In this document: positions 8,872 to 17,489 of the stretch, one piece after another | Layout of the letters: each line of letters opens with the position of its first letter | Numbering within the stretch: position 1 is the first letter of the stretch | From: Acholeplasmatales bacterium | GTDB taxonomy: Bacteria; Bacillota_I; Bacilli_A; Acholeplasmatales; Anaeroplasmataceae | Direction: 5' to 3' | Assembly: GCA_900767915.1 (NCBI GenBank) | Contig: CAAGAX010000025.1 | Coordinates: forward strand, 1 to 56,116 | Length of the DNA stretch: 56,116 nucleotides | Made by a program: the position numbers and the translations under genes | Notes under the pieces: model-generated | The model's database searches: none | What the model was told of the DNA's origin: nothing | The model's input: the letters and a program-made list of their open reading frames with translations, nothing else

Positions 8872-9912
8872 TTATTCCTCTATTTGAATTCTTTTTTTAT
8901 TCTTTTTTATTCTATATTCTAAATATAAATATATTATTAAGCTTATTATCATTAATAGATAATAAGTAATAAATCTCCATAACATCATTCCTGAAACAGC
9001 AACTGATTTTGTTACTCCTGAAAGATTAACAAATAATGATTGAAATGCAAATTCTATTCCACCAGAGGCACCTGGGGTAGGAATAAAGCATGTCATAGCA
9101 ATTGAGAAGGTTGTCATTGCGATTATAACACCAATTTCTTTAAAGGAAATAGGAATATTTAAAGCTTTAAGAATGAAAAATGGTAGACTATAGAATATTA
9201 ATAAAGCTAATAGCTTTGATATAGTAGCTAATAATAGCTTTCTTTTATGATTAAATGACTCTTTAAAGGCATTTTGAGCTTCAATACAATAATTTTCAAA
9301 TTTAGCTACTATATGACTAAATTTGTTTTTGAATATTCTTAATTTAAAAAGAAAATCAACTAGCTTAATTAAACAATTTCTTATATGCTTAGAACATCCT
9401 ATTGCGATATATAAAAGTAGAACTAATATATTTAAGAATAAACCAACTATTATTAATATTTGAATTGCCTCTATTCCTTTTGATAATTCATTATAATAAA
9501 TTAATGATAATAAGCATAGTATTACTATTACGATTTGATTTATAGTTGAATTAATTAATAATGCTCCAGTTGAACGTGATGAATCAATATTGAATCTTGA
9601 AAATTCAATTACTTGCATTGGTTGGGCTCCAGTATTTGAAGGCGTTATTCCATTGAAAAAATATTCAATAGATCCAATCATAAATTTATCCTTTTTTCTC
9701 ATTTCTCCTTTTTTAGTATTTAATACTAGCATTAATGATAATGGATTTAAAAAAAGATAGATTAATAATATTAATAAAGCAAGTAAAAGCCATAAAATAT
9801 TTACACTGCCTAATACATTAAATATTTCATTCATATCATTTGAAAGTATTATAATTAATACCATTATGATTGTTATAATTGAAAAGAATATATATTTAAA
9901 TGCTTTTTTCAT
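8872..9912 (-). CDS. flippase-like membrane protein (LPG synthase TM domain, YbhN/AglD type)
   Basis: A 346-residue integral membrane protein with about eight hydrophobic helices. The pattern FFNGITPSNTGAQPMQ and the later PTPGASGGIEFAFQSLF are the hallmarks of the lysylphosphatidylglycerol synthetase transmembrane (COG0392) family. Members move or modify lipids or lipid-linked sugars, but this one lacks the MprF C-terminal synthase domain, so a flippase role is only inferred. It is the first gene of the minus-strand operon with hflX, with a GGAGG site before the ATG. Confidence 0.85.
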   Translation of the reverse strand: MKKAFKYIFFSIITIIMVLIIILSNDMNEIFNVLGSVNILWLLLALLILLIYLFLNPLSLMLVLNTKKGEMRKKDKFMIGSIEYFFNGITPSNTGAQPMQVIEFSRFNIDSSRSTGALLINSTINQIVIVILCLLSLIYYNELSKGIEAIQILIIVGLFLNILVLLLYIAIGCSKHIRNCLIKLVDFLFKLRIFKNKFSHIVAKFENYCIEAQNAFKESFNHKRKLLLATISKLLALLIFYSLPFFILKALNIPISFKEIGVIIAMTTFSIAMTCFIPTPGASGGIEFAFQSLFVNLSGVTKSVAVSGMMLWRFITYYLLMIISLIIYLYLEYRIKKNKKRIQIEE

Positions 9913-10049
9913 GAATCCTCCTTAAAACAATTATATTTTGATATATGAAACATTATATATTATTTTACAATAAAATTCTATTTATTAAAATTATTTATTG
10001 GTATTTTTCTTTTAATCTAAACATATACTAGTGATTAGGAGGGGATACC

Positions 10050-11972
10050 ATGGAGCTTAATCAAAGAGCTAGAGCTATTTTGGAGTTGGCGAGGAAATAT
10101 TCAACTATGAATGGAATTGAAACTATGGGTAGTGAATATTTAATCTTAGCTATGTATGAAACTGAGGATAGCTTATGTCATTTTTTATTAAATGAATATG
10201 AGGTAACACATAAGGAAATAGAAGAAAAAACTAAAAATATCTTTATTTTAAGACATAATAAGGGAGAATATAATTCTTCTTTAGAAAGAATATTAGAAAG
10301 AGCTAATGAACTAGCTAAAGGAGATAAGGTATCAGAAGAGCATATTTTTATGAGCATATTGGAAAATAAAAATACGATTGCTTGCTCAATACTAGAATCT
10401 CTTGGTTTATCTATTTCTGACTTAATTTTAGATGTAAAAGAAATTTATGATTTTGATAGTACTGGTACAGATGAAATTTCATATATAAAAAATATTACAA
10501 AAAATATTAAAAATGGAGAATTTAATAGATTTATAGGTAGAGAGGATTATTTAAATAGACTTGATATTATTATTCATAGAAGATATAAAAATAATCCATT
10601 ATTGATTGGTAATGCAGGTGTAGGAAAGACAGCTTTAGTTGAAGGATATGCTAAAAGATTAATAGATAATAATGAGGATTTAACAGTATTATCATTGAAC
10701 TTAGCTTCTATGGTAGCTGGTACTAGATATAGAGGAGATTTTGAAGAAAGATTTGATAAATTTATGAATGAAATTGCCTCAAGAAAGGATGTATGTATTT
10801 TTATTGATGAAATACATACAATTGTAGGTACTGCAACAAATGATGGTACATTAGATGTAGCAAACATGCTAAAGCCATATTTGGCTAGAGGTGATATTAG
10901 ACTAATTGGCGCAACAACATTAGAGGAATATCATAAAACAATAGAAAAAGATAAGGCTCTATTGAGAAGATTTCAACCAATATTTATTAGTGAGCCTAGT
11001 ATTAAGGAGACTAAAGAAATTCTTTATGGAATAAAGGAAGACTATGAAAAATTTCATAATGTTTCAATTAATGATGAGACATTAGATTATTTATTAAAGA
11101 CCTCTAATGATAAAATATTAAATAGATTTAGACCTGATAAATGTATTGATATATTAGATGAAGCTATGAGCTATGCTTCTATTAATAATAAAGAAAAATT
11201 AGATTTTTGTGATGTTGATTTTGCGATTACAGGTAAAAAGGATAACAATATTAATACTCATTATAAGGAAATGGAAAAATATGAATGGTTATATCAGGTT
11301 GGTATTTTAGATTCAAGTCCTTTATTAAAGCTTAAATATGATGGTAATAAGGAGGGGCTTGATTTATTAATTTTAGATAATTTAGAGATTTTTAATATTG
11401 GATTAGAATCAGTATTAGAAATAGATATAGGAATGTATAAGGATAGAAGTATGCTTCAAACATTAATAGGAGCTCCGCCTGGCTATGTTGGATATGAGGA
11501 TGAGGGGATTTTATCTAAGCATTTATTAGAATATCCTATGTCTATAATAGTACTTAAGAATATGGATAAGGGATGTAATTCAGTAAAATCATTTATTTAT
11601 TCAATTTTAGAAAGAGGCTTTTTTATGGATCAAAGAGGCAGGAAAATAGAATTGAATCATACTGTTTTTATAATTGAAGGTATTAATGAAAATATTAAGC
11701 TAGGCTTTAATAATATTAATGAGAATAAGTCTCTTTTTGATGAGGAAATAAAGGGAGATTATAAATATACTCCATTAAATAATTATTATACTGATGCGTT
11801 AAAAAGATATTCTTATGAGATTTCATTTGATTTTGATATTGATTCATCTAATAAGGGTAAGGTAAATAGCTATTTATATAGATTTTTAAAGGATAATAAA
11901 AAGGGAAAATATCTTATTCATAAGGATGAAATAGAATTTAAGGATAAAATAGCTTTAAAAAAGAATAATTAA
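10050..11972 (+). CDS. ClpC/ClpA-like AAA+ protein with degenerate second ATPase domain
   Basis: A 640-residue Clp/Hsp100 relative; true ClpC is about 810. Residues 1-140 form the double Clp_N repeat. The first AAA domain is intact, with Walker A GNAGVGKT from residue 187, Walker B IFIDEIH near 250 and the pore-loop region TRYRGDFEER. The coiled-coil middle domain is missing. In the second AAA region the pore loop GAPPGYVGYEDEG (GYVG at about 478) survives, but no Walker A can be found and Walker B has become IIVLKNMDK, so it should not hydrolyse ATP. No clear IGF/LGF ClpP-docking loop is seen. A strong AGGAGGGG site precedes the ATG. Confidence 0.85.
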   Translation: MELNQRARAILELARKYSTMNGIETMGSEYLILAMYETEDSLCHFLLNEYEVTHKEIEEKTKNIFILRHNKGEYNSSLERILERANELAKGDKVSEEHIFMSILENKNTIACSILESLGLSISDLILDVKEIYDFDSTGTDEISYIKNITKNIKNGEFNRFIGREDYLNRLDIIIHRRYKNNPLLIGNAGVGKTALVEGYAKRLIDNNEDLTVLSLNLASMVAGTRYRGDFEERFDKFMNEIASRKDVCIFIDEIHTIVGTATNDGTLDVANMLKPYLARGDIRLIGATTLEEYHKTIEKDKALLRRFQPIFISEPSIKETKEILYGIKEDYEKFHNVSINDETLDYLLKTSNDKILNRFRPDKCIDILDEAMSYASINNKEKLDFCDVDFAITGKKDNNINTHYKEMEKYEWLYQVGILDSSPLLKLKYDGNKEGLDLLILDNLEIFNIGLESVLEIDIGMYKDRSMLQTLIGAPPGYVGYEDEGILSKHLLEYPMSIIVLKNMDKGCNSVKSFIYSILERGFFMDQRGRKIELNHTVFIIEGINENIKLGFNNINENKSLFDEEIKGDYKYTPLNNYYTDALKRYSYEISFDFDIDSSNKGKVNSYLYRFLKDNKKGKYLIHKDEIEFKDKIALKKNN

Positions 11973-12037
11973 CACTTTAATAAATTAATTTGTTTAATAA
12001 AATCAATATTTTTTTATGAAAAAACTTTAAAAAAAGA

Positions 12038-12066
12038 TTGAAAGATAGCTTGATTTTTAATATAAT
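12038..12066 (+). promoter_or_regulatory. sigma-A promoter of yebC
   Basis: TTGAAA, 17 bases, then a perfect TATAAT. It lies 44 bases before the start codon. Confidence 0.82.
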
Positions 12067-12109
12067 ATAGCAGTAAAAAGCAAATTAATTTTGAAAGGTT
12101 GTGTAAATT

Positions 12110-12844
12110 ATGGGAAGAGCCCATGAAGTTCGTGCAGCATCTATGGCAAAAACTGCTGCTATGAAATCATCTAAATATGCTAAATGGGGAAAGGAAATTT
12201 TCCAAGCTGCTAAAGCTGGTGTTCCTGATCCTGATATGAATCAAAGTTTAAAGAATGTTATTGCTCGTGCAAAGAAGGATCAATGTCCTGCTAATGTTAT
12301 TCAACGTGCAATTGAGAAGGCTAAGGGTGTAGCATCTGGTGCCGCTAAAGAAAAGGTATATGAAGGATATGGACCTGGACAGGTAGCAGTTATTGTTGAG
12401 TGCTTAACTGATAATGATAACCGTACTTATACAGAAGTTCGTACTGCATTTAACAAGACAGGTGGAAATATTGGTACATCTGTAAGCTATATGTTCAATC
12501 GTAAGGCTCAATTTGTTTATGATGGTTTATCTGAGGATGATACAATGATGGCATTAATGGAAGCCGGTTATGATTTCGAGGATTTATCTACAGATGAGGA
12601 TGGATTTGTTCATATTACTGCTGCTCCTCAAGATTTTGAAGGAATCCGTCAAGCATTACTTCAAGCAAAAGAGGATTTAGAGTTTGATACTTGCAGTGTT
12701 GATTTAGTACCTTCAACATATGTTGATTTAGATGAAGATCATTTAGGTAAATTTAAGAGATTATTAGAAGCTTTAAGAGAATATGATGATGTTTCTGAAA
12801 TTTATCATAATGCTAATTTACCTGAAGAAGACGACGAAGAATAA
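12110..12844 (+). CDS. yebC: YebC/PmpR family translational or transcriptional regulator
   Basis: A 244-residue TACO1/YebC protein. It opens with MGRAHEVRAASMAKTAAMKS and contains the AKKDQCPANVIQRAIEKAKG and YEGYGPGQVAVIVECLTDN stretches of the family, with the acidic three-domain C-terminus ending in EEDDEE. Members assist translation of difficult stretches such as polyproline and some act as DNA-binding regulators. It is monocistronic, with its own promoter and a hairpin terminator. Arg codons are often CGT here, unlike the AGA-rich neighbours, which suggests high expression. Confidence 0.95.
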   Translation: MGRAHEVRAASMAKTAAMKSSKYAKWGKEIFQAAKAGVPDPDMNQSLKNVIARAKKDQCPANVIQRAIEKAKGVASGAAKEKVYEGYGPGQVAVIVECLTDNDNRTYTEVRTAFNKTGGNIGTSVSYMFNRKAQFVYDGLSEDDTMMALMEAGYDFEDLSTDEDGFVHITAAPQDFEGIRQALLQAKEDLEFDTCSVDLVPSTYVDLDEDHLGKFKRLLEALREYDDVSEIYHNANLPEEDDEE

Positions 12845-12870
12845 TTTTTCAAATAGTATTAGATAAGATA

Positions 12871-12893
12871 AGGAAGCTTTTAAGCTTCCTTTC
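12871..12893 (+). terminator. terminator hairpin after yebC
   Basis: A perfect nine-base-pair palindrome (AGGAAGCTT, TT loop, AAGCTTCCT) followed by a T-rich but interrupted tail. Some read-through into pyrR is possible. Confidence 0.65.
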
Positions 12894-12915
12894 ATTTCTT
12901 TAAGGAGGGGCTTTT

Positions 12916-13413
12916 ATGAAAGCAATTATTGAAGCAGAACAATTTAATAGAACCTTAAAAAGAATGACCCATGAAATATTAGAAAAAAATGAAGAATTAG
13001 ATGATATTATTCTTGTAGGTATAGAAAAAAAAGGAGTTCCTATTGCGAAGGAGATTCAAAGCCTTATTTATAAATTTGAAGGTATTGAAATTCCTTGTGA
13101 ATCAATAGATATTGTTTCACATAGGGATGATTATAAGAAAAATGAAGCATTAAGAACTATATTTAAGCATAATATTACTAATAAGGTTATTATACTTGTA
13201 GATGATGTATTATATACAGGTAGATCAGTAAGAGCGGCAATGGATGCAATAATGGATATGGGTAGACCTGCTAAAATTGAGCTTGCTACATTCGTTGATA
13301 GAGGCCATAGAGAATTACCTATTAGAGCTGATTTTATTGGTAAAAACATTCCTACGAGTAGAAATGAGAAGGTAATTTGTGATTTTGAAAATAGAATAGT
13401 TAGTATTGAATAA
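12916..13413 (+). CDS. pyrR: PyrR bifunctional protein (pyr RNA-binding attenuator/uracil phosphoribosyltransferase)
   Basis: A 165-residue type I phosphoribosyltransferase of the PyrR family. The PRPP loop VDDVLYTGRSVRAA starts near residue 95, the N-terminal VGIEKKGVPIA segment and the C-terminal PTSRNEKV match PyrR. In relatives it binds pyr mRNA leaders with UMP and can form UMP from uracil. No pyrimidine genes are in the window and I found no PyrR-binding loop upstream, so its target lies elsewhere. AAGGAGGGG precedes the ATG. Confidence 0.93.
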   Translation: MKAIIEAEQFNRTLKRMTHEILEKNEELDDIILVGIEKKGVPIAKEIQSLIYKFEGIEIPCESIDIVSHRDDYKKNEALRTIFKHNITNKVIILVDDVLYTGRSVRAAMDAIMDMGRPAKIELATFVDRGHRELPIRADFIGKNIPTSRNEKVICDFENRIVSIE

Positions 13414-13437
13414 TTACTTTTATATAAAATGATATTA

Positions 13438-13446
13438 TGATATAAT
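13438..13446 (+). promoter_or_regulatory. extended -10 promoter of fhs
   Basis: TGA directly before TATAAT gives an extended -10 element; no good -35 box is seen. It is 36 bases before the fhs start. Confidence 0.55.
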
Positions 13447-13481
13447 GATTTTGTGTTTTTATTAATAGAAAGGAAAGTAGT

Positions 13482-15137
13482 ATGCTGACAGATTTAGAAA
13501 TTGCCCAAAAGGCACAAATGAAAAACATAGTTGATATAGCTTCATCTTTAGGAATTAGTGATGATAAGCTTGAATGCTATGGAAAATATAAGGCTAAGGT
13601 AAGCTTAGATTCATATGGAGAAAAAAAAGGAAAGCTTATTTTAGTTACAGCTATTAATCCCACTCCAGCAGGAGAAGGAAAATCAACTACAACTATTGGT
13701 TTAGCTGATGCGTTTACTAGATTAGGTAAAAAGAGCGTTATTGCCTTACGTGAGCCAAGCTTTGGACCTGTATTAGGTGTAAAGGGTGGTGCAGCTGGTG
13801 GTGGATATGCTCAGGTTGTACCTATGGAGGATATTAATCTTCATTTTACTGGTGATTTTCATGCTATAGAGGCTGCAAACAATACTGTTTCTGCTATAAT
13901 TGATAATCATATCTATCAAGGAAATGAGCTTCATATTGATCCTACAAGAATTGTATGGCATCGTGTATTAGACATGAATGATAGAGCTTTAAGAAATGTT
14001 GTTATTGGTATGGGTGGACCTACAAATGGGGTTCCTAGAGAGGATCATTTTGATATTGTTGTTGCTTCAGAAATAATGGCTATTTTGTGCTTGAGTAAGG
14101 ATATGGAGGACTTAAGAAGTCGTCTAAATAGAACTGTTGTTGCATATACATATGATAGAATGCCTGTAACTATTAAGGATTTAGGTGTTACAGGTGCATT
14201 AATGATGATATTAAAGGATGCTATTAAGCCTAATTTAGTTCAAACATTAGAAGGAACTCCATGCTTTATTCATGGTGGACCATTTGCTAATATAGCTCAT
14301 GGCTGTAATTCAGTTATTGCTACTAAAATGGCTTTATCATTATCTGATTATACTATTACAGAGGCTGGTTTTGGTGCTGATTTAGGTGCTGAAAAGTTCT
14401 TTGATATTAAATGTAGAGAAGCAGGCTTAAAGCCTTCATGTGTTGTTATTGTTGCGACTATTAGAGCTTTAAAAATGCATGGTGGAGTTTTAAAGGAGGA
14501 TTTAGCTACTTCTAATGTAGAGGCTTTAGAAAATGGCTTTAGTAATCTTGAGAAGCATATTGAGAATATTAAGAAATTCGGTCTTCCTTACGTTGTTGCT
14601 ATTAATAAATTTGCAACAGATTCTCTTGAAGAAATTGAAGCCTTAGAAAATTGGGCATTAAAAAACAATCATCCTGTTAGCCTTTCAGATGTATGGGCAA
14701 AGGGTGGTGAAGGAGCTATTGATTTAGCACAAAAAATTGAACATGAAATTGAAGTAAAGCCAAATAATTTCAATTTCCTATATGATAAAAATGACACTTT
14801 AAAGAAGAAGATAACAACAATTTGTAAAGAAATATATGGAGCTTCTAATGTTGAATTCACACAAGAAGCAAAAAATCAAATGTCTAGACTTACAAAGCTT
14901 GGATATCAAGATTCTTTAATTTGTATGGCAAAAACTCAATATTCATTATCAGATAATCCTAAGTTACTAGGAAGACCTTCTGATTTTACTGTAACAATTC
15001 GTGGGGTTACTCCTTCAATTGGTGCTGGCTTTGTTGTAGCATTATCAGGTGATATTATGCGTATGCCTGGTTTACCAAAGGAGCCTGCAGCTAATAGAAT
15101 GGATGTTGTTGATAATAAAATAATAGGATTATTTTAG
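13482..15137 (+). CDS. fhs: formate-tetrahydrofolate ligase
   Basis: A 551-residue cytosolic ligase that uses ATP to join formate to tetrahydrofolate, feeding one-carbon units into purine and other synthesis. The nucleotide loop PTPAGEGKSTTTIG begins at residue 60; the REPSFGPVLGVKGGAAGGGY block and the C-terminal PGLPKEPAANRMDV stretch are diagnostic. Length matches the family. It is followed after eight bases by an HPr-kinase-like gene and then purE, so the likely operon links formyl-folate supply with purine synthesis. Confidence 0.98.
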   Translation: MLTDLEIAQKAQMKNIVDIASSLGISDDKLECYGKYKAKVSLDSYGEKKGKLILVTAINPTPAGEGKSTTTIGLADAFTRLGKKSVIALREPSFGPVLGVKGGAAGGGYAQVVPMEDINLHFTGDFHAIEAANNTVSAIIDNHIYQGNELHIDPTRIVWHRVLDMNDRALRNVVIGMGGPTNGVPREDHFDIVVASEIMAILCLSKDMEDLRSRLNRTVVAYTYDRMPVTIKDLGVTGALMMILKDAIKPNLVQTLEGTPCFIHGGPFANIAHGCNSVIATKMALSLSDYTITEAGFGADLGAEKFFDIKCREAGLKPSCVVIVATIRALKMHGGVLKEDLATSNVEALENGFSNLEKHIENIKKFGLPYVVAINKFATDSLEEIEALENWALKNNHPVSLSDVWAKGGEGAIDLAQKIEHEIEVKPNNFNFLYDKNDTLKKKITTICKEIYGASNVEFTQEAKNQMSRLTKLGYQDSLICMAKTQYSLSDNPKLLGRPSDFTVTIRGVTPSIGAGFVVALSGDIMRMPGLPKEPAANRMDVVDNKIIGLF

Positions 15138-15145
15138 GAGGAAAT

Positions 15146-16870
15146 ATGGAATATATAATTGGAAAAAGACAGGTTGTAATGAATTTCTCAGAGAAATTCT
15201 GTAAGACTGAAAATGAAGTTTTATCATCAGATTGCTTTGCTGATGTTTGGGGAAAATACGTAAAGCATTTATATCAAACTGAAAATCAAGCCTTCTTAAA
15301 GGTTTTAAAGATTTTCCCTAAGGCTAAGGTTGAATCTCAAACAATCAAGCTATTTAAGCTTTTATTAAGCTTCTCAGTTGAAGAAATTGCAGCAATGGAT
15401 CCTTTTTATAATCAAGCCTTAGAATTAAGAGATGTTTTATATGATCTAGTTCAAAATTTCTATGATTATTGGAGACGTCTAGAGCGTTATGCTGTTATTT
15501 ATTCAAGAGTTACAAAAGATGGTGTTGAATCATCAAGCTTTATTGAAGCTCAAAATGAATTTACTGATGTTGTTTTAAAAACTTATAGAACTATTTGCGA
15601 AAAGGTTTATGGGCATAGATTCCCTATTTATAGACAATTACCAAGTGGTGTTAATGCGGCATTATTGATTTCTAAGAATGAATGGATGCCTAAAAATAGT
15701 AAGTATCATTTCTTATCAAAATGTGAATCAATTGAACAAATTTTAATTCGTCCACCATTTATTTCATACTCTGAAAAGAATAAGAGAACTGGTACATATC
15801 CTGAGGCAAAGGAAAATCCTATTAATTGGTTTAAGGATAATTTTAAGGCTAGTGAATATTATTGTTATGCAGCAAGAGTTGGCTCTTGCGTAGCATATGT
15901 ATATTTCCATAGAGATTATTTAGCTCATGGTGTTACACTTTGTAATTTATTTGAATTTGTGCCAGTTTCTGAGGTTAAGGGACAAAAGCCTGATTTAATT
16001 TATGTATATGGTGCAGAATATGAGGATGAATCATATTTCTATTATGATAGTGAGGATGACATTTATGTTGGTGTAGCACCTCATAATGCCTCTATAGATT
16101 ATTTTGGCTATATGAAGAAAATGCTATTAACATTATATAATGTTAAGATGATAAAAGAAGGCTTCTTACCATTACATGGTGCATGTGTTCATATTACAAT
16201 GAAGAATGGTGTTACTAAGAATATAGTAATTATTGGTGATAGTGGTGCAGGAAAGAGTGAATCCTTAGAGGCTTTAAGTGCAGTAGCAGGAGATGATATT
16301 TCTTCTCAATTAACTGTATTTGATGATATGGGTACTTTTAAGCTAGATGAATATGGTCATATAAAAGCATTTGGTACAGAAATAGGTGCCTTTGTTAGAT
16401 TAGATGATATGACATCAGGTTATGCTTATAAGGAAATGGATAGAGCTATATTCATGAATCCTGATAAGACAAATTCAAGACTTGTAATTCCAGTAGCTAC
16501 TTATGATCAAATTATGAAGGGCTATAAGGTTGATATGCTATTATATGCAAATAATTATGATGCTGAATGTGACACAGAAGTAGAATTCTATAATACTGTA
16601 GAGGATGCAAAAAAGATATTTATTCGTGGTGCACGTCGTGCTAAGGGAACTACTCAGGAAATGGGTATGACTGAATCATTCTTTGCTAATCCATTTGGAC
16701 CAGTTCAAAGAGAAAAAGAAACAAGAGTAATCATTGATAAAATGTTTACAGAATTATTCAATGAGGGTGTTCCTATTGGAGTTTTACATACAAGACTTGC
16801 AGTGCCTGGAATGGAGCATGATGGTCCTAAGCTAGCTGCAAAAAAATTATTTGAGATTCTAGGTAAATAA
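15146..16870 (+). CDS. HPr kinase/PEP carboxykinase-like P-loop protein
   Basis: A 574-residue soluble protein with no name I can assign. Its P-loop GDSGAGKSES (residues 364-373), preceded by LPLHGACVHI and followed by FDDMGTFK, resembles HPr kinase (GDSGxGKSE) and, more distantly, ATP-dependent PEP carboxykinase. The N-terminal 330 residues are helical, then alpha/beta, and match no domain I know. The C-terminus has FANPFGPVQREKE, possibly the anion-binding strand of PEPCK-type folds. AGGAGG precedes the ATG. It sits between fhs and purE with gaps of eight and two bases. A kinase or nucleotide-dependent metabolic enzyme is plausible; the substrate is unknown. Confidence 0.75.
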   Translation: MEYIIGKRQVVMNFSEKFCKTENEVLSSDCFADVWGKYVKHLYQTENQAFLKVLKIFPKAKVESQTIKLFKLLLSFSVEEIAAMDPFYNQALELRDVLYDLVQNFYDYWRRLERYAVIYSRVTKDGVESSSFIEAQNEFTDVVLKTYRTICEKVYGHRFPIYRQLPSGVNAALLISKNEWMPKNSKYHFLSKCESIEQILIRPPFISYSEKNKRTGTYPEAKENPINWFKDNFKASEYYCYAARVGSCVAYVYFHRDYLAHGVTLCNLFEFVPVSEVKGQKPDLIYVYGAEYEDESYFYYDSEDDIYVGVAPHNASIDYFGYMKKMLLTLYNVKMIKEGFLPLHGACVHITMKNGVTKNIVIIGDSGAGKSESLEALSAVAGDDISSQLTVFDDMGTFKLDEYGHIKAFGTEIGAFVRLDDMTSGYAYKEMDRAIFMNPDKTNSRLVIPVATYDQIMKGYKVDMLLYANNYDAECDTEVEFYNTVEDAKKIFIRGARRAKGTTQEMGMTESFFANPFGPVQREKETRVIIDKMFTELFNEGVPIGVLHTRLAVPGMEHDGPKLAAKKLFEILGK

Positions 16871-16872
16871 AG

Positions 16873-17346
16873 ATGATTAAGGTTGGAATAATAATGGGAT
16901 CTACCTCAGATTATGAGGTAATGCAAGATGCATGTAAGGTATTAGATGAATTTAATGTTGAATATGAATGCAAGGTAGTTTCAGCTCATAGAACTCCTGA
17001 TTTAATGTATGAATATGCTCATACCGCAAAGGAAAGGGGAATTAAGGTTATTATTGCTGGAGCTGGTGGTGCTGCTCATTTACCTGGTATGGTTGCTGCT
17101 ATGACTACTTTACCTGTAATTGGTGTACCAGTTAAGTCACGTGCTTTAAATGGTCTTGATTCATTACTTTCAATTGTTCAAATGCCTGGTGGAATTCCTG
17201 TTTTAACAGTTGCAATTAATGGAGCAAAAAATGCTGGTTTGTCAGCAATTTCAATTTTAGCTACTACAGATGAAGAGCTAAGTTTAAAGCTAGTTGATTT
17301 TAGAAAAAATCAAACTAATAGCGTATTAGAAGCTAAGCTTCAATAA
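16873..17346 (+). CDS. purE: N5-carboxyaminoimidazole ribonucleotide mutase
   Basis: A 157-residue class I PurE, which converts N5-CAIR to CAIR in purine synthesis. The GSTSDYEVM start (residues 9-17), SAHRTPDLMYEYA, AGAGGAAHLPGMVAA and the VPVKS segment contain the known substrate-binding Ser, Asp and His residues. Length is typical. It starts two bases after the HPr-kinase-like gene, with only a weak ribosome binding site, so it probably depends on upstream translation. A long hairpin ends the operon. Confidence 0.97.
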   Translation: MIKVGIIMGSTSDYEVMQDACKVLDEFNVEYECKVVSAHRTPDLMYEYAHTAKERGIKVIIAGAGGAAHLPGMVAAMTTLPVIGVPVKSRALNGLDSLLSIVQMPGGIPVLTVAINGAKNAGLSAISILATTDEELSLKLVDFRKNQTNSVLEAKLQ

Positions 17347-17350
17347 ATTT

Positions 17351-17423
17351 AAAATGGTATTAGAATATAAGATAAGTTAACAGTGAATGTTGATAATACT
17401 TATATTTCTAGTACCATTTTTGT
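17351..17423 (+). terminator. long hairpin terminator after purE
   Basis: About 20-base arms (17351-17371 and 17399-17420) with small mismatches pair around a 27-base loop, then T residues. Confidence 0.75.
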
Positions 17424-17443
17424 TATTAAATAATTATTTTTTC

Positions 17444-17472
17444 TTGTTAATTATATAAAAAAAATTTATAAT
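17444..17472 (+). promoter_or_regulatory. promoter of the LysR-type regulator gene
   Basis: TTGTTA, 17 bases, TATAAT. Transcription would begin around 17479, which supports the start codon at 17490 rather than 17478. Confidence 0.72.
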
Positions 17473-17489
17473 AGTTAATGGGTGATAGT

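Noticed and set aside
10574..10867. minus-strand open frame inside the ClpC-like gene
   Set aside because: It is the reverse-strand shadow of a conserved AAA domain and has no family features or ribosome binding site.
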